This document shows positions 1 to 10,690 of a stretch of 64,000 nucleotides of DNA, piece by piece. This DNA comes from Bombus terrestris. Taxonomy: Eukaryota > Arthropoda > Insecta > Hymenoptera > Apidae. The DNA is taken from positions 1,984,001-2,048,000 of the forward strand of contig NC_063285.1 of NCBI RefSeq assembly GCF_910591885.1, given 5' to 3'. Below the pieces are notes generated by a model that searched no databases, was not told the DNA's origin, and saw nothing but the letters and a program-made list of their open reading frames with translations. The translations under genes and the position numbers were made by a program. Numbering within the stretch: the stretch's first letter is position 1; each line of letters starts with the position of its first letter.

Positions 1-470
1 CGGTATAATAATGCACGTAAAGACGACGTGTTCAACTCTCCAAGATGATCGCAAGAATAATAGACTGATGGGAATTTTCCTCTCCTTACGATAGCGTTTG
101 TTCGTTGCGTATTGCCCGGGGATATCAACAAAATTCCAGCTGCCGTTGCTAGGCAGACCCGCGTAGAGCTGACATTGCTCCTGCCCGGGGTTTGATTGTT
201 AATACAACATGTGTCCCACAATATTGGCACTTCTCTGTTAGGTAAAAACGTTTATCCTGTGATCGCGGCCACGTTCGGCGACCAGCCGTGTCACCTCGAG
301 CCCAAGCCCACCGTCACAAATCTCGGGCAAACATAATAGGATTGAATCATAACAACTATTTCTAAATCTTACGATATAAGTAGAGCTATACAAAATAGTT
401 TAGACTAAAATATTGGGGATCTTCCCAAAAATTCCAATAGAAAGGCTCCGATGTCCCCTCATATACGACA
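1..470 (-). repeat. Gypsy-family LTR, 5' portion (truncated by window edge)
   Basis: Read on the minus strand this begins TGTCGTATATGAGG at 470 and carries the block CGAACGTGGCCGCGATCA, which is very close to CGAACGTAGCCGCGGTCA in the LTRs at 18321, 26115 and 27105. It is therefore the 5' end of an LTR from the same Gypsy group, running off the left edge. The flank at 471 is (TA)n, as for the other copies. No coding part is visible. Confidence 0.7.
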
Positions 471-941
471 TATATATATGTAAATGTGATATTTTAACAA
501 CGATTATCAACATAGTAACGGAGAAATTTGTTTAATTGCTATTTCTGCTTAGTTACGTTCTAAATTATTTAATAATTTATTATTAAAACATATATTGACT
601 AAAAAAAAACAATTATCAAAGAATATAATTTACGAACTTTGCTAATATTATCACTATTAAAATGGAATGCTTTATCTTATTAGTAGCTTTGCCTAATTTA
701 ATTGCAGGTTACAAGGAAGACAGTTACAGTACGTTTTAAATTATACCACCGTTGAAAGATATATTCGAAATATGTCTTATGATTAATAAAAGATCTGTTA
801 AAGAGTATTAATTTCAAGTTATTCACACAAGATATCGTAAACATTGTTTTTTGCATTCTCTCAATGTTTCAACATTTACAAATCTTCGATCCATAATTTC
901 TAATATAACGTTATGATCCATTAAGATTTAAAGTCACTTAC
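471..941. other. AT-rich DNA without recognised features
   Basis: Between the LTR end and the dynein exon at 942. I see no convincing exon, repeat or RNA gene. A further downstream dynein exon would be expected at lower coordinates on the minus strand, but none was recognised. Confidence 0.5.
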
Positions 942-1153
942 CCTATTTCATTCTTGCGCTCCAAATTTTCTACGTTCTGCAAGTACAGCGTGATAATAAC
1001 AAAGTGCGAATACTATTGCTTTGAATTCGGTTTCCTTGCCGCAGGACTCCAAAGTTTGCTGGCTAAAGTTATGGATGTTTATGCTTTATGGATGTTTGCT
1101 TGAATTTCAGATGGTGGTTCGTTTGTGATCTTTATGGCTGATTTCAGTATACC
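942..1153 (-). pseudogene. Dynein heavy chain exon, decayed (AAA6/stalk-distal region)
   Basis: On the minus strand an acceptor (GTACACAG) at 1154 leads into codons for GILKSAIKITNEPPSEIQ, typical of dynein heavy chains just after the AAA6 'PQ' motif, so it continues exactly where the exon at 1463-1744 stops. Later codons read SQQTLESCGKETEFKAIVF and then AERRKFGAQ, again dynein-like. Two lesions are visible: a short insertion around 1075-1090, which looks like a duplicated stretch and shifts the frame, and a TGA where the family has Trp after GAQE. A donor GTAAGT follows at 941-936. The exon is recognisable but broken, so the locus is probably a partial gene copy or a decaying gene. Confidence 0.75.
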
Positions 1154-1462
1154 CTGTGTACAATTTAACGAACCCTACATTTAGTAATTAGTGTTCCTTA
1201 TCGATATTATCTACTTATTGGCTAAAGTATCATTTATATAGTAAATTAGGAACTATACTAGGTATCTCAGAATTTTCTTAGATTTTTTTAAAGCAAAAAA
1301 CAGTAAGAAATTAGGCCAGTTACTGAAAAACCTGTAATGCCGACCCCGGTAGTGGAAAACCATATTACCGACGGAAGGTTAAAGAATAGAATTAGCACAT
1401 GTTAGCTTAATTTAGAATGCATATTTTCTTTTGCTTTTTTAAATTATATAATTATTTATTAC

Positions 1463-1744
1463 CTGAGGTGTTATTGATTCATGACGATCAGGACTGGGTT
1501 CCGCTCTGATGAACAATCGATAATCATCATGTGGATTCTTCGAGCATTGTTCCATCTTTTTTTCTAATGCAGGCAACCATTTCCTCACCAAATGGACATT
1601 TTGCAAACTTACCCAGTGGCCTTCGTTCTCTGAAAGTTCTATGGTTTCTTCAGCAATGGGTTCTTGACCTTGATCCAGTGACACATTATGGAAATTTCTT
1701 CCTCCAAAAGTGAAACTCAATTGCATTCTCAGTTTTTCAACGTC
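1463..1744 (-). CDS. Dynein heavy chain exon (AAA6 domain), intact splice sites
   Basis: This 282-bp, 94-codon phase-0 exon encodes part of an axonemal-type dynein heavy chain, the microtubule minus-end motor of cilia and flagella. Diagnostic family strings are NFHNVSLDQGQEP, EGHWVSLQNVHLV and DYRLFIRAEP. It is bounded by an acceptor (AAAATTTCAG) and a donor (GTAATAAAT), and its first codons (DVEKL) continue LSPGVDPLK from the exon at 3794-3926. Reading frame and splice sites are clean. The next exon (942-1153) carries a frameshift and a stop, so the locus as a whole may be non-functional. In sperm-producing insects these genes act in the axoneme; which paralogue this is cannot be told from 94 residues. 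Confidence 0.8.
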
Positions 1745-2620
1745 CTGAAATTTTATCGTTGTCGTTATTCTAAATACATATTCGATATGATTACGTTGAT
1801 TTTCGTAACATGTTCTTGTATAATTTATTAGGTATCGATAATTCTTAATTTTAATTATCTTCGATTCAGGTTATAAACTGGTAAACAAAAGATATGTCAC
1901 CGAAAGCAACGGAGTATAGGAAATGAGAAGAGTAAGAAGGTATTACAATTATATTGCATTAAAAAAAAATTATTAAATGTTGTGCAGTTTGGTTAGAGGT
2001 TATTGGTTGTTCAGGGTATTTAAGAATTATATCTCATGACTTTTGTAGATGATCCTATATCTTCAGATCAGTGGAGATTTATTAAAAAAAGATACCGTAC
2101 AACAGAATTTCAAAGCCAAATTTTTTTATTGCATCGCGTAATGGATATCTAATGGATCACGTAATATCTGCAAGGAACCATGGGTCGCAAAGGAACCGTT
2201 CTTTTGAAAAGTGATCTTAAAATTCCATTAGCTCTTATATTGAAATTACATTAGAAAATGTTTACATTTCCCAATTAGATAAAAACTAAGTAATGCCATA
2301 TTAATGAACAAACAGAAAGCTATTGCTTTGAATGTATGATAATCTACGCTAAATAGGATGAAGCATCTAACTTCATCATTCCAAACTATTAGAAAATTAC
2401 TTACTTTATAGCAAAATCTTTCGAATAAAAATTGAATAGCGTTGAAGAGAATATGATTTGATAGGTGGAACTGCAGAAACATTAACTATTCATCGATTTC
2501 GATGTTTTTGAATATGTTGTAGAAATCGATATTTTAAATAATCTTTTCCTATATAAGAAGTGACAGAAGAAAAACTATCAATATCATTACAGTGAATTCT
2601 GCATCTGCAGTTGTGCAACC

Positions 2621-2884
2621 GTGACAGCGTATGCTTTAGTTTGGTTGCCGATTGTCGGTCACTTATCTTCTCTTTGAAAACGACGATCGGGCGAGTTTAA
2701 AGGCTTCGTGCACAATGTACACATGCGAGGCTACAAGAGTCTGTTATAATTCGTAACTCATAGCTCAATTAAAAGTGAATATCTTCAATGTATTGAATTC
2801 AAATGTTAAATAATTAAATAATTGTTAATAAACAGAAAATAAGTGACCGGCAACTGGCAACCAGACCGATGCATTCTGTGTCAC
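2621..2884. mobile_element. MITE-like element with about 50-bp imperfect terminal inverted repeats
   Basis: The left arm starts GTGACAGCGTATGC at 2621 and runs to about 2672. The right arm, read in reverse complement from 2884, starts GTGACACAGAATGC. Both share GGTTGCC and GGTCACTTAT at matching offsets. The 264-bp body has no ORF. Size, long inverted ends and lack of coding fit a non-autonomous DNA transposon. A target-site duplication was not clear, so the superfamily is unassigned. Confidence 0.6.
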
Positions 2885-3146
2885 GATGAACATCTATAGG
2901 CAGAAATACACTATAATTGAGCCGGTAGTTTCTTGCCAATATATTGAAAACTAAACAAATTCACTCTTTATGTACAGTATAGTATATAGGTAAAAGTTGT
3001 TCAAAATATTTCTACATTATATCCAAAAATCATAGAAATCCGAGGGTCGATAACGTTTCTACAGTTTCACCCTATATAGCGTTATATATTGCATACAATA
3101 TTATACATTATATATATTATTATTATAAGTTAATAGTGCTATACAT

Positions 3147-3184
3147 TAAATAAATAAATGAATAAATAAATAAATAAATAAATA
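3147..3184. repeat. (AAAT)n microsatellite
   Basis: About nine tandem AAAT units with one AATG variant unit. Confidence 0.9.
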
Positions 3185-3793
3185 ATTCTCAGTAAGGCCT
3201 CCTGATATTCTAACAGCAAAATGACGCTTAGTCGCGCGCTATTCGATTATTTCGCACGTGTGCATAACACGTATATATATGTATGTTTTCATATACTTTG
3301 TAGTCGCAGAGTCGTATTTTAACTTCGCGGTTGCACGCGTCTCGTTGCGAATGGGAAGAAGAATAAAGAGTATAATTCGTTTAAAGGATCTTGTTACGGA
3401 GTGGGGAAAGTAGTGATGCCTTTTAGTAAGCAGATTGTAAGGGACTGCACGATACTTAGCCCAGAACCTTGGAGGCGCGAAGAACTTAACAAAAAAGAAC
3501 ACAAAAGATTTTTACGAATCTTCAGTCAAATTTTGTTTTCCTTTCCTGCGATAAATATTTCATTGATTAAAGCTGAGAAACTTTTAAACAGCTCATCCAG
3601 ACGAATCTTGATAAGCTTTTGGAAACTATCCCAGTAGACTACAAACAAACTACTGGATTTTTGTCTCGATTGATAACACAACACTATATAGTTGCTAATA
3701 ACTAATAAGCCGATGTGACGTTATGTAAATAAAAAAAATTAACAGATCTGCTATGCGTAAAGAATGTTTGTAGTTATTGAATAAATTTCTTAC

Positions 3794-3926
3794 CTTCAAC
3801 GGATCAACGCCTGGAGAGAGAATGAAAAATATAGGCGTGATTGAACTAGTTTCTTCAAAGGATTTATGAAAAGGTGGAGATCTGGATTCAACAAATTTTG
3901 AACCAAACTTTTCTTCTACGAAGTAC
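3794..3926 (-). CDS. Dynein heavy chain exon (start of AAA6), intact splice sites
   Basis: This 133-bp exon is one base plus 44 codons. It encodes YFVEEKFGSKFVESRS and ends PIFFILSPGVDPLK, the signature of the AAA6 segment of dynein heavy chains. On the minus strand the acceptor TTTATTTAG precedes it and the donor AAG/GTAAGA follows. Its phase joins exactly to the exon at 1463-1744. Exons for the preceding part of this very long protein (normally about 4,000 residues) were not recognised at 3927-5740; LINE sequence lies there instead. The locus may be a fragment, or it may continue beyond the inserted elements. Confidence 0.8.
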
Positions 3927-4584
3927 CTAAATAAATTCATGAGATACAATATTTTAAACAATTTAAGGAAAAAGGAAATATTTTAACTTAAAATGATACC
4001 AGGTAGTATACAAGGTGTTCCCGATATTCTTAATGCTCTTTTTTTATAGATAACAGATTTGTGAGATTGACAGAAAAGGAAAATAATTAATTATTTCATA
4101 TACATGCTACGATAGGGTGAATAAATTTTTGAAATGTTATTGTTTCTATGAAAATATTAAGGTTATGTATATTTTTTAAACTTATCAATAACGTAATACT
4201 AAAAGTCTTTCTTTCTCCCATAGAAGTAAGACAATTTGTATTGAATGAATTAAATGAATACTCTTAGTTTGAATACTCTTTGAATAAGACATTTTTTTGC
4301 TTCTTACACGTTAAAATACTTTCATCTTTCATTCTTTCATAAAAAGTATCATCTTTTTACACAAGTTTTATACATACATACTACAATGAAATTTCATTAA
4401 TATGTAAAAAAATGCAAATATACTGTTCAAGACTACTGAATAGGTAAGGATTTATGACACTGCTGAGCGAGACCTAAGAGTCTAGACCCGAAAACTCTTC
4501 AATGACCAATAGTGTCATAAACTACTCGGTAAAAAGAAGCAAACTGTTATTCTTCAGCGTCATCTTGAACGATCAACAGCGTGG
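3927..4584. other. AT-rich DNA without recognised features
   Basis: Upstream side of the dynein exons. It is low-complexity AT-rich sequence with no convincing exon, RNA or repeat end. Confidence 0.5.
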
Positions 4585-5350
4585 CAGATGCGATTCATGG
4601 TTCGCTTTGTCAAATGCTTTCTCAATGGCAATGCTCCCATGAATGGCATGGCTGTACAGTATTGTTTCTTTTCTATTGTTAGTAAAATTTGCTCCATCGT
4701 AGAGTGTTTGTTTCTGAATCCAAATTGGTGATCTGATATTAATTTCTTTTTCCTCTATTGTTGGTTTTAGCCGATCGTATATTATTGTGTCTAGTATTTT
4801 GGACAACACAGGAAGTAATAATATTGGTCTGTAGGATGCAGTTTGGTGTGGGTCTTTGCCTGGCTTAGGTAACATTATGATCTCTACTAGCTTTCATAGA
4901 TTAGCAAAGTATTCGATTCTTAAAATTGCATTGAATATTATTGCGATTAAACGTATTGCTTTAAGGTTTTTCAGGAGTTTACCATTGATTAGGTCGACTC
5001 CTGGTGCTTTATTGTTTTTTGTATTCTCGATTATGATTCAAATTTCTTGTGCTGTTGTATTAGGTATGGTGTAGTGCTTGTTAGTTGGAGTACTATTATT
5101 TTGCGCGTCTTCGTCTGAATAACATTTGGTTTTACTGTTGTTAGTATTATATGGAGCAAATGTGTTACAATAGTGGTTGGAGAATTGTGAAGCTTACTCT
5201 TCGATGCTTCTAGCCCATCTGTTGTCTGCTTTTCTGATTGCTGGGATTAGTTTTATTGGTTCCTTTATTTTGTTCGTCGCTTTTCATAGAAAGTAGATGG
5301 TATTCTCGTGCGCAGGGAGTGTTTCTATGAATGTAGAGGATTCGTTATTA
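4585..5350 (-). mobile_element. LINE A0: internal fragment of a Jockey-clade LINE (ORF2, linker to RT)
   Basis: Minus-strand codons include MLPKPGKDPHQTASYRPI and DTIIYDRLKP, the N-terminal reverse transcriptase region of the LINE A family. The piece is collinear with A3 at about 47100-47840. Both ends of the element are missing and the frame is broken several times. It is the most diverged LINE A copy in the window and probably the oldest. Confidence 0.85.
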
Positions 5351-5739
5351 AATTTTTTGTTTACATGTCTTTTGTTTTCACGTGTTTTACGTTTTTGAAA
5401 AAATGGACGCTGAAGTTTCGTCGAGTACGCATACACGTGAAAGGACAATCGATTGAATGGGCTAGCACTTGGGTACCCTATTCGGTGGTACGAGCCAAAT
5501 GGTGGTTCCCTGTGTACTCAAAGTCGAAAATATAGAAAAACAATTTTCGATATCAATCCGTTATAATAAAATTTTTGCACATCAAGAAACATGACTTCTT
5601 TTAGTTTTAAAACATGTGCCAATTTATTTGTACGTCTATGAGAGAACGATATAATGTGAGTTAATAGTCGTGTAATACCAAAACATTTATTTTTTTCGAC
5701 GCTTAGATTGTAGATTATTAAAAATATATTTTCTTTTCA
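5351..5739. other. Unassigned spacer between two LINE A copies
   Basis: There is an ORF of 75 codons (5308-5535, plus) with no recognisable domain. No element ends or RNA genes were identified. Confidence 0.4.
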
Positions 5740-5938
5740 TTTATTTCTTTATATTTTCAATTTGTCCATCTGGACATTTGGAAGAATTTTTGAGCGGTAT
5801 TATTTCCATGTGGGTGACCACAAGCGGGGTACCATCCTCGCGTCTGATAGGTTATAACCTTTGTGAGGTCTGCTGGGTGTTTCCTTTCCATATCTAAAGC
5901 GTTGATCGTTCCCGCTGCTAGCCGGTTTAGGTGTGCTG

Positions 5939-7122
5939 CTATTCTTGATTTGTATTTTTCTGAGTATCTGCTAATTTCTTCCTTGACCGTTGGGATTCCC
6001 AGATCCCTGCATAGTACTCATTTCTAACATACCATGGGGCGTTTACTATTGTTCTGAAGATTTTAGCCTGTATTACCTCTATTTTGTTTATATGGTTCAT
6101 TGCTGCCGTCCCCCATAATGGTATTCCGTACGTCCTGATTGGTTTTATGATCGTTTTATATATTTTTAATTTATTTTCTATGTTTAATTTGGATTTTCGG
6201 CTTGTTAGCCAATGCATTTGTCTCCTTGTTTTCTACTATTGATGTATTTTTTCTACCATTGATTTGATATGTAGTTTCCATGTGAGATGTGTATCTAGGT
6301 GGAGTCCTAGGTATTTGACATGCTTTGTGTTATATGCGTGCCGTTCAATAGGATGTTTGGTGGTATCTTTTTTCGTAGCGTGAATGTAATATGGTTGCAT
6401 TTATTGGGGTTTGCTTTTATTTGTTTTTCGTGTAGCCAATTTTCTATTTTTATGATATGTTCTTGTAGTATTTTCACTGCCGTTTCTGGGTTACTATGCC
6501 TGACTAGTATAGCTGTGTCGTCCGCGAATGTCAATACTGTGCTGTTGGTAGTTGTTGGTATGTTCGCCGTGTATAACGTGTATAGTATTGGGCCTAGGAC
6601 GCTTCCTTGTGGTACCCCGGCCTTGATGTCTTTAACTTGAGAATATGTGTCCTTGATTTTTATTACGAAGGTTCTGCTGCTTAGGTAGGATTTTATTAAT
6701 TGGTGTATTTGCTCCGGGAATTGTTTCCTAATTGTTTGTAGTAGACTTTCATGGTTAATTTTATCGAATGCTTTCTCTATGTTTATAAAGAGGACTGTGC
6801 AGTATTCCTTGTTTTCTAGTGCTACTATTATTTCGTTTATAAGCCTGTGCATTTGCTCTATCGTGGAGTGTTTGTTTCGGAAACCAAATTGGTGATCCGG
6901 TATTAGTTTTTTTGTCTCTATTATTGTTTTTATCCGGCAATATATTATTTTTTCCAGTATTTTGGAAAATACTGGAATCAGTGATATTGGTCTGTAACAT
7001 GCAGTTTGGTATGGGTCTTTGCCTGGTTTAGGTAACATTTTGGTTACCTGGTTTCCATGGCTTTCCATGGTTAGGGAAAGCATTGGATTCTTAGTATTGC
7101 ATTGAAATATTATTGTCATCAA
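5939..7122 (-). pseudogene. LINE A1 ORF2, reverse transcriptase and C-terminal part
   Basis: The longest open piece (7122-6307, 271 codons) carries the RT core: KMLPKPGKDPYQTACYRPIS, INIEKAFDKINHESL (palm motif A region), AGVPQGSVLGPILY and the catalytic FADDTAI box. The piece at 6217-5939 gives the post-RT region (LTSRKSKLNIENK, GIPLWGTAAM). A frameshift around 6300 separates them. The protein would nick and copy the element RNA at the target site. Catalytic residues survive but the frame does not, so this copy is inactive. Confidence 0.9.
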
Positions 7123-7209
7123 TCTTATCGCTTTTGGCGGAAGGTTTTTCTAGCTTTTGCCATTGTTAGGTCGACTCCTGGTGCTTTGTTGTTTTTTTTT
7201 TTTTTATGG

Positions 7210-8490
7210 ATTATGCTTCTAATTTCTTGTGCTGTTGTTTTAGGTATGATGTATTCCTTGTCAGTTGAGGTACTAGTGGTTTGCGCATTCTCATCCGTAT
7301 GGCATTTGAGGTTGCTGTTATTGATATTGTGTGGTGTAAATGTGCTGCAAAGGTGGTTGGAGAATTCTTCAGCTTGTTTTTCGTTGCTTCTTGCCCATGT
7401 GCTATATGCTTTTCTAGTTGCTGGGACTGGTTTTCCATAGAGAGTAGTTGGAATTCTTGTGTGCAGAGAGTGTCTCTATAAACTTTGCGAATTCGTTATT
7501 GTTGTGCTCTTTTATTTTTTATTCCTTTGCAAGTTTGTTTAGGTGTTTTTTTGTTTTCTCGAGTTCTATGTTTTGGCATTTTGCGTCCGTCTTTCTTTTT
7601 TCTCTCATTTTTTCGAGTATTTCTTGCGGAATTGTTTTTGTTTGTCTGCTGGTTGATTCGGGTGTAGTGGTTGTCCTTGCTGCTTCTTGAATAGTTGCTG
7701 TCAATGATGCTACTGCCTGTTCTATCTGTTCAGGAGTTTTTAACGGGATGTTGCAGTTTATTTTGCTTTCTATTATTTCTATGAAAGTTTGCCATTTGGT
7801 GGTTTTATTGCATAGTGTTTCTGGTTTGCTATAGAGTATTGGTTTGTTTCTGTATTCAATTATTATGGGTCTATGATCGGAGCTGAGCTCGAGGTTGGGT
7901 GTTATTTTTAGTTTATTTGTGTTTAGTTCCCTTGTAACTGCAAAGTCCAGAAGATCTGGTTTTTTGTTCAGGTCAGTCGGCCAATATGTTGGTGTTCCTG
8001 TGGATAATATATTGAGGTTATTATTTCTAATGTATTTTTCCAGGGTTCTACCTCGAGGTGTAGGTCTTGATCCCCATAACGTGTGTTTTAAGTTGTAGTC
8101 TCCCGCTGCGATGTACTTGTTCGCTAAGTGTTGGAAGTACTCCTCCTCACATTTGTGATGTTATTTTGTGTCGCGGAAATACATATACTGCTGGCAACTG
8201 GAAGTAGTTGCTGCTAGTTTGAACTGTAACGGTGGTTGCTCGTATATATTCCTTATTATCTTAGCTGTGTAAATGGTGTTTGATATCGTTTCTTATTATT
8301 ACTGCCGTCCCTCCGTGTGCTTTTCCTGAGGGATGTTTAGTATCATGTATGGTGTAGTATGATATTTTTATGTAACTTTTTGGAGTGAAGTGTATGTTTG
8401 AAACAAGTAATATGTCGATATTGTTGTTATACAGGAATGTTTAAGTTTCTAGGGCCCGTTGTTGTAGGCCGTTTGAGTTCCAGGCTGCTA
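7210..8490 (-). pseudogene. LINE A1 ORF2, endonuclease and linker, degraded
   Basis: This is collinear with the intact A3 endonuclease (48735-47479). Short readable pieces include the linker TIQEAARTTTTPESTSRQT near 7690. The apurinic-type endonuclease normally starts with a WNSNGL motif and contains an SETHF motif; here both regions are damaged. The plus-strand ORFs in this interval are antisense shadows rich in Phe, Leu and Val. Confidence 0.75.
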
Positions 8491-8508
8491 TTTTCAACGT
8501 GTCCGTTT

Positions 8509-9862
8509 TTATTTTTTGCTCAGCATGTTTATAAACAGTTGTAGCATGACTGTGATTTGTTGCGTTTGCTGTCTGAGAACTGCGTTTTGTTCGCTTATCA
8601 GTCTGGTTAGCATTTCGGTGTTTTTGATGGATTGTTTGAGTAGTTCCTTGATTTCTGTAGTGTCGTTGCTGATGTTGTTGTGATTTTGGTTGTCAGAAGA
8701 TGGCGATTGGTTGATTACTTGCGCATAGCTTCGGCTACTAAAGGTGTTAGTGTTATTGTGGTTAATGTTCATTGCGTGCTGTGAATTTGCTGTTGTCTCA
8801 GTTTTTGTACTGTCTTATTTCGTAGCGGCGGAAACAGTTTGCGTTGAAGTTGTTTTCTGACTACCCAACCTTTGTAACTAGCTGGGTGGTTTCCATTGCA
8901 GTTGAAGCATTTTACTTCGTTTATTTTTCCTACGTATGGACAGTTTATTGTTAGGTGCGTTTCTGTGCAATTGACACGCGCCGGGTTTCTATTGTAGTAA
9001 CTTTTTATGTTCCATATTGCTGACACCGTATGCATTGCGCTATATTTTTTTTATGTCTAGGTAGCTCCACTGTTACTATTGTGTTTAGAACTTTTTAAAT
9101 TTCTTATATATATTTGTTGCTGTTTTTAGATTCTAGCTTTATTAAAAATAGCGGTAATGGCTGTTTAGTATCGTATCTGGTTATGTTGTTTATTGATCTT
9201 ACCTGGTGTCAGATTTTTGCTAGTTCCTCGCTTATGTTGTCGGTGTTTGTTTTTGGGTGTAATCCCCTGATTACTATTTTGTAACTTTTGTCGGCTTTGA
9301 GCTGGTAAGTGTGATACCCAGCGTTTTTCTCCTTTAGTGTTTTTGTCACTTTTCTAAATGTTTCTGGAGTGTTGGTTTGAACTTTGACCTGGTCTACTTT
9401 TATCTGTTTTATAGTGTAGTTTTCTTTCTCTGCCGTGTTGTTTAGTAGCTCAATGAGGGGGTTTATTATTTTAGCATCAATGTAGATTGGCGGTGGTTTA
9501 GCGATGCGGGTTGTTGATTTTTTAGTTGGGTCTGTTACTGTCTCTTCTGGCAGTGCGCTAAATGAGTTACGGAGCGTGATTTCTTGTAGCTATTGTTGTT
9601 TATCTGCTATTCAAGCTTTCCTGCCGCTTGTGCACGATGTTACTTTTCGTTTTTTGTTAGAAGTTGCCACCTTTCAGCTTTCGTCATGGTGTGTTGGTTC
9701 ATTGTTCTCGTCATTGTCTTGTGTTATTTCCATGTTTGTTTCGTTTGTATCTGTATTTCCGTGTTCTCCGTTTATTGGTTGTCTATTGTTGGTAGAATCT
9801 GTGGCTCTGTTTACATAGTATGTTTTGCCTTTACTTGTAATTTTTATTGGTGGAATCTGCAT
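8509..9862 (-). pseudogene. LINE A1 ORF1 (Gag-like, CCHC knuckles), degraded
   Basis: The start is MQIPPIKITSKGKTYYVNR at 9862, matching the A2 ORF1 start. The knuckle region (9035-8769) retains KCFNCNGNHPASYKG but has lost the first knuckle. The C-terminal tail (8772-8509) is Gln/Asn-rich and ends SKK followed by a stop at the conserved ORF1/ORF2 junction. ORF1 of Jockey LINEs is an RNA-binding chaperone. Several frameshifts disable it. Confidence 0.85.
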
Positions 9863-9900
9863 TTTCCCTCTTGCCGCACTTTCACTGAAGCACTGTTTCG

Positions 9901-9935
9901 CACGTCCGTTTAACTCGGCTGCTCAGGCAGAACTG
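9901..9935 (-). promoter_or_regulatory. LINE A1 internal core promoter (initiator plus DPE)
   Basis: The 5' end reads TCAGTT with the A at 9934 as likely +1. GGACGTG lies at exactly +28 to +34 (9907-9901), which matches the downstream promoter element described for Drosophila jockey-type LINEs. The same arrangement occurs at the 5' end of A2. Confidence 0.7.
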
Positions 9936-9936
9936 A

Positions 9937-10262
9937 TTAAAAATAGATTATCAAAAAAAAAGAAAAAAAAAAGATTGGAAAAATAACAAAAAGGGCCAAC
10001 ACCATACAGAGTTCCCAGGCGGTCGCATATCCAGGTACTATCCGTGCCCGGCGCTGCTTAACTTTCGTGATCGTACGAGAACGAGTGCTTTTTTTATAAC
10101 TTTTTTTTTTTATAACGTTTATTGACCAGTAGATGAGTATTACATTGGTGTGTTGTCCACAATAAACAATGAACTTTGGTTGTGGGGTGGTTTAGGCAAA
10201 AGTACCGATACGTGACGGTACGAGCCAACGGAGATAGCCATACAATGTTTTGTGTGTTGAAA
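9937..10262 (-). repeat. 5S rRNA-bearing repeat, copy 1
   Basis: On the minus strand about 170 bp of non-5S sequence (containing CACGTATCGGTACTTTTGCC and a CAATAAACG motif) is followed by the 3' three-quarters of 5S rRNA and then a T-rich tract. The whole arrangement recurs on the plus strand at 44056-44355. This shared architecture shows a dispersed repeat and not an isolated rRNA pseudogene. It is cut off by the 5' end of LINE A1. Confidence 0.75.
9995..10088 (-). rRNA. 5S rRNA-derived segment (5'-truncated)
   Basis: The minus strand reads CTCGTACGATCACGAAAG, AGTTAAGCAGCGCCGGGC, GCGACCGCCTGGGAACTC and ends GGTGTTGGC, matching the conserved 5S positions from about 29 to the 3' end. The internal control region (box A, intermediate element, box C) is inside the retained part and a T-run follows at once. 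The first about 28 bases are replaced by A-rich sequence, so it cannot be a normal 5S gene. Confidence 0.85.
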
Positions 10263-10274
10263 TTACATTTGTTA

Positions 10275-10690
10275 GCTTACTATTTTTAAATTAGATTTAA
10301 GTCGCTATGGGGTGGTGCTTATATACGATATTGTTATTTTCTTCCTATTCCTGTCCTGAAAACCTGGTCGCAAAAACAGGACACTTCTACTTTTGGTTTC
10401 GGAGGGGCTGTGGGCTGTGGCTGAGGAGAAGGAAGGGGTATCCTGTAGAAATATTTAGAATATTTACAATCTTTACAATAATTACACTATTTTACACGGA
10501 GGGAGATTTGAGCGTTGCCGTTTTGTGGCTCTTTCTCTTGTTATTTTTTTTTTTATTATGGTTCCGGTATCCAGCAATATTTTTTTATGTTTTTTCTGTG
10601 ATTGTATTCTGTGTCATTTTGGGAGAGGGCCATGTTGTATCTCCACCTAATGTCTACAGTCTGTCCATTTAAGTTCTCCTCGTAGAGTAT
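10275..10690 (-). mobile_element. LINE B2: 5'-truncated 3' end of a LINE B copy
   Basis: This is collinear with the 3' end of B1 (28430-28800). Shared strings include CCTGTTTTTGCG (minus), GAGCGTTGCCGTT and GCCATGTTGTATCTCCACCT (plus strand). It contains the last ORF2 codons and the 3' UTR only, a typical 5'-truncated LINE insertion. Its left edge lies next to the 5S repeat and its right edge joins the Tc1-like transposase remnant. Confidence 0.8.

Larger units (their letters stand above)
1745..3793 (-). other. Intron of the dynein locus, with repeats
   Basis: About 2 kb between two in-phase dynein exons, beginning GTAAGAAATT on the minus strand and ending in a TTTCAG acceptor. It is AT-rich and contains a MITE-like element (2621-2884) and an (AAAT)n microsatellite (3147-3184). 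The ORFs seen here have no recognisable similarity. Confidence 0.6.
5740..9936 (-). mobile_element. LINE A1: near full-length Jockey-clade non-LTR retrotransposon
   Basis: The 5' end (CAGTTCTGCCTG) is at about 9935 and the 3' end at about 5740, with an A-rich tail after the motif complementary to TTTGTCCATCTGGACA. The order is 5' UTR with internal promoter, ORF1, then ORF2 (endonuclease, RT, C-terminal region), as in Drosophila jockey-type LINEs that integrate by target-primed reverse transcription. Both ORFs are broken by many stops and frameshifts. It is collinear with A2 (11634-15905) and A3 (46056-49330). Its 5' end abuts the 5S-bearing repeat at 9937, suggesting insertion into that repeat. 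Confidence 0.9.

Noticed and set aside
5308..5535. 75-codon plus-strand ORF as a host gene
   Set aside because: No recognisable domain, no splice context, and its start lies in LINE A0 sequence.
6320..7704. Plus-strand ORFs of 60-112 codons over LINE A1
   Set aside because: They are antisense to RT and endonuclease coding, hydrophobic and Cys/Phe-rich in a way typical of reverse-frame reading, and the same shadows occur over A2 and A3.
9995..10088. A functional 5S rRNA gene
   Set aside because: The first about 28 bases are missing in both copies, so a mature 5S cannot be made.
10307..10672. 121-codon plus-strand ORF
   Set aside because: It is antisense to the 3' end of LINE B2, which is non-coding or minus-strand coding; no domain.
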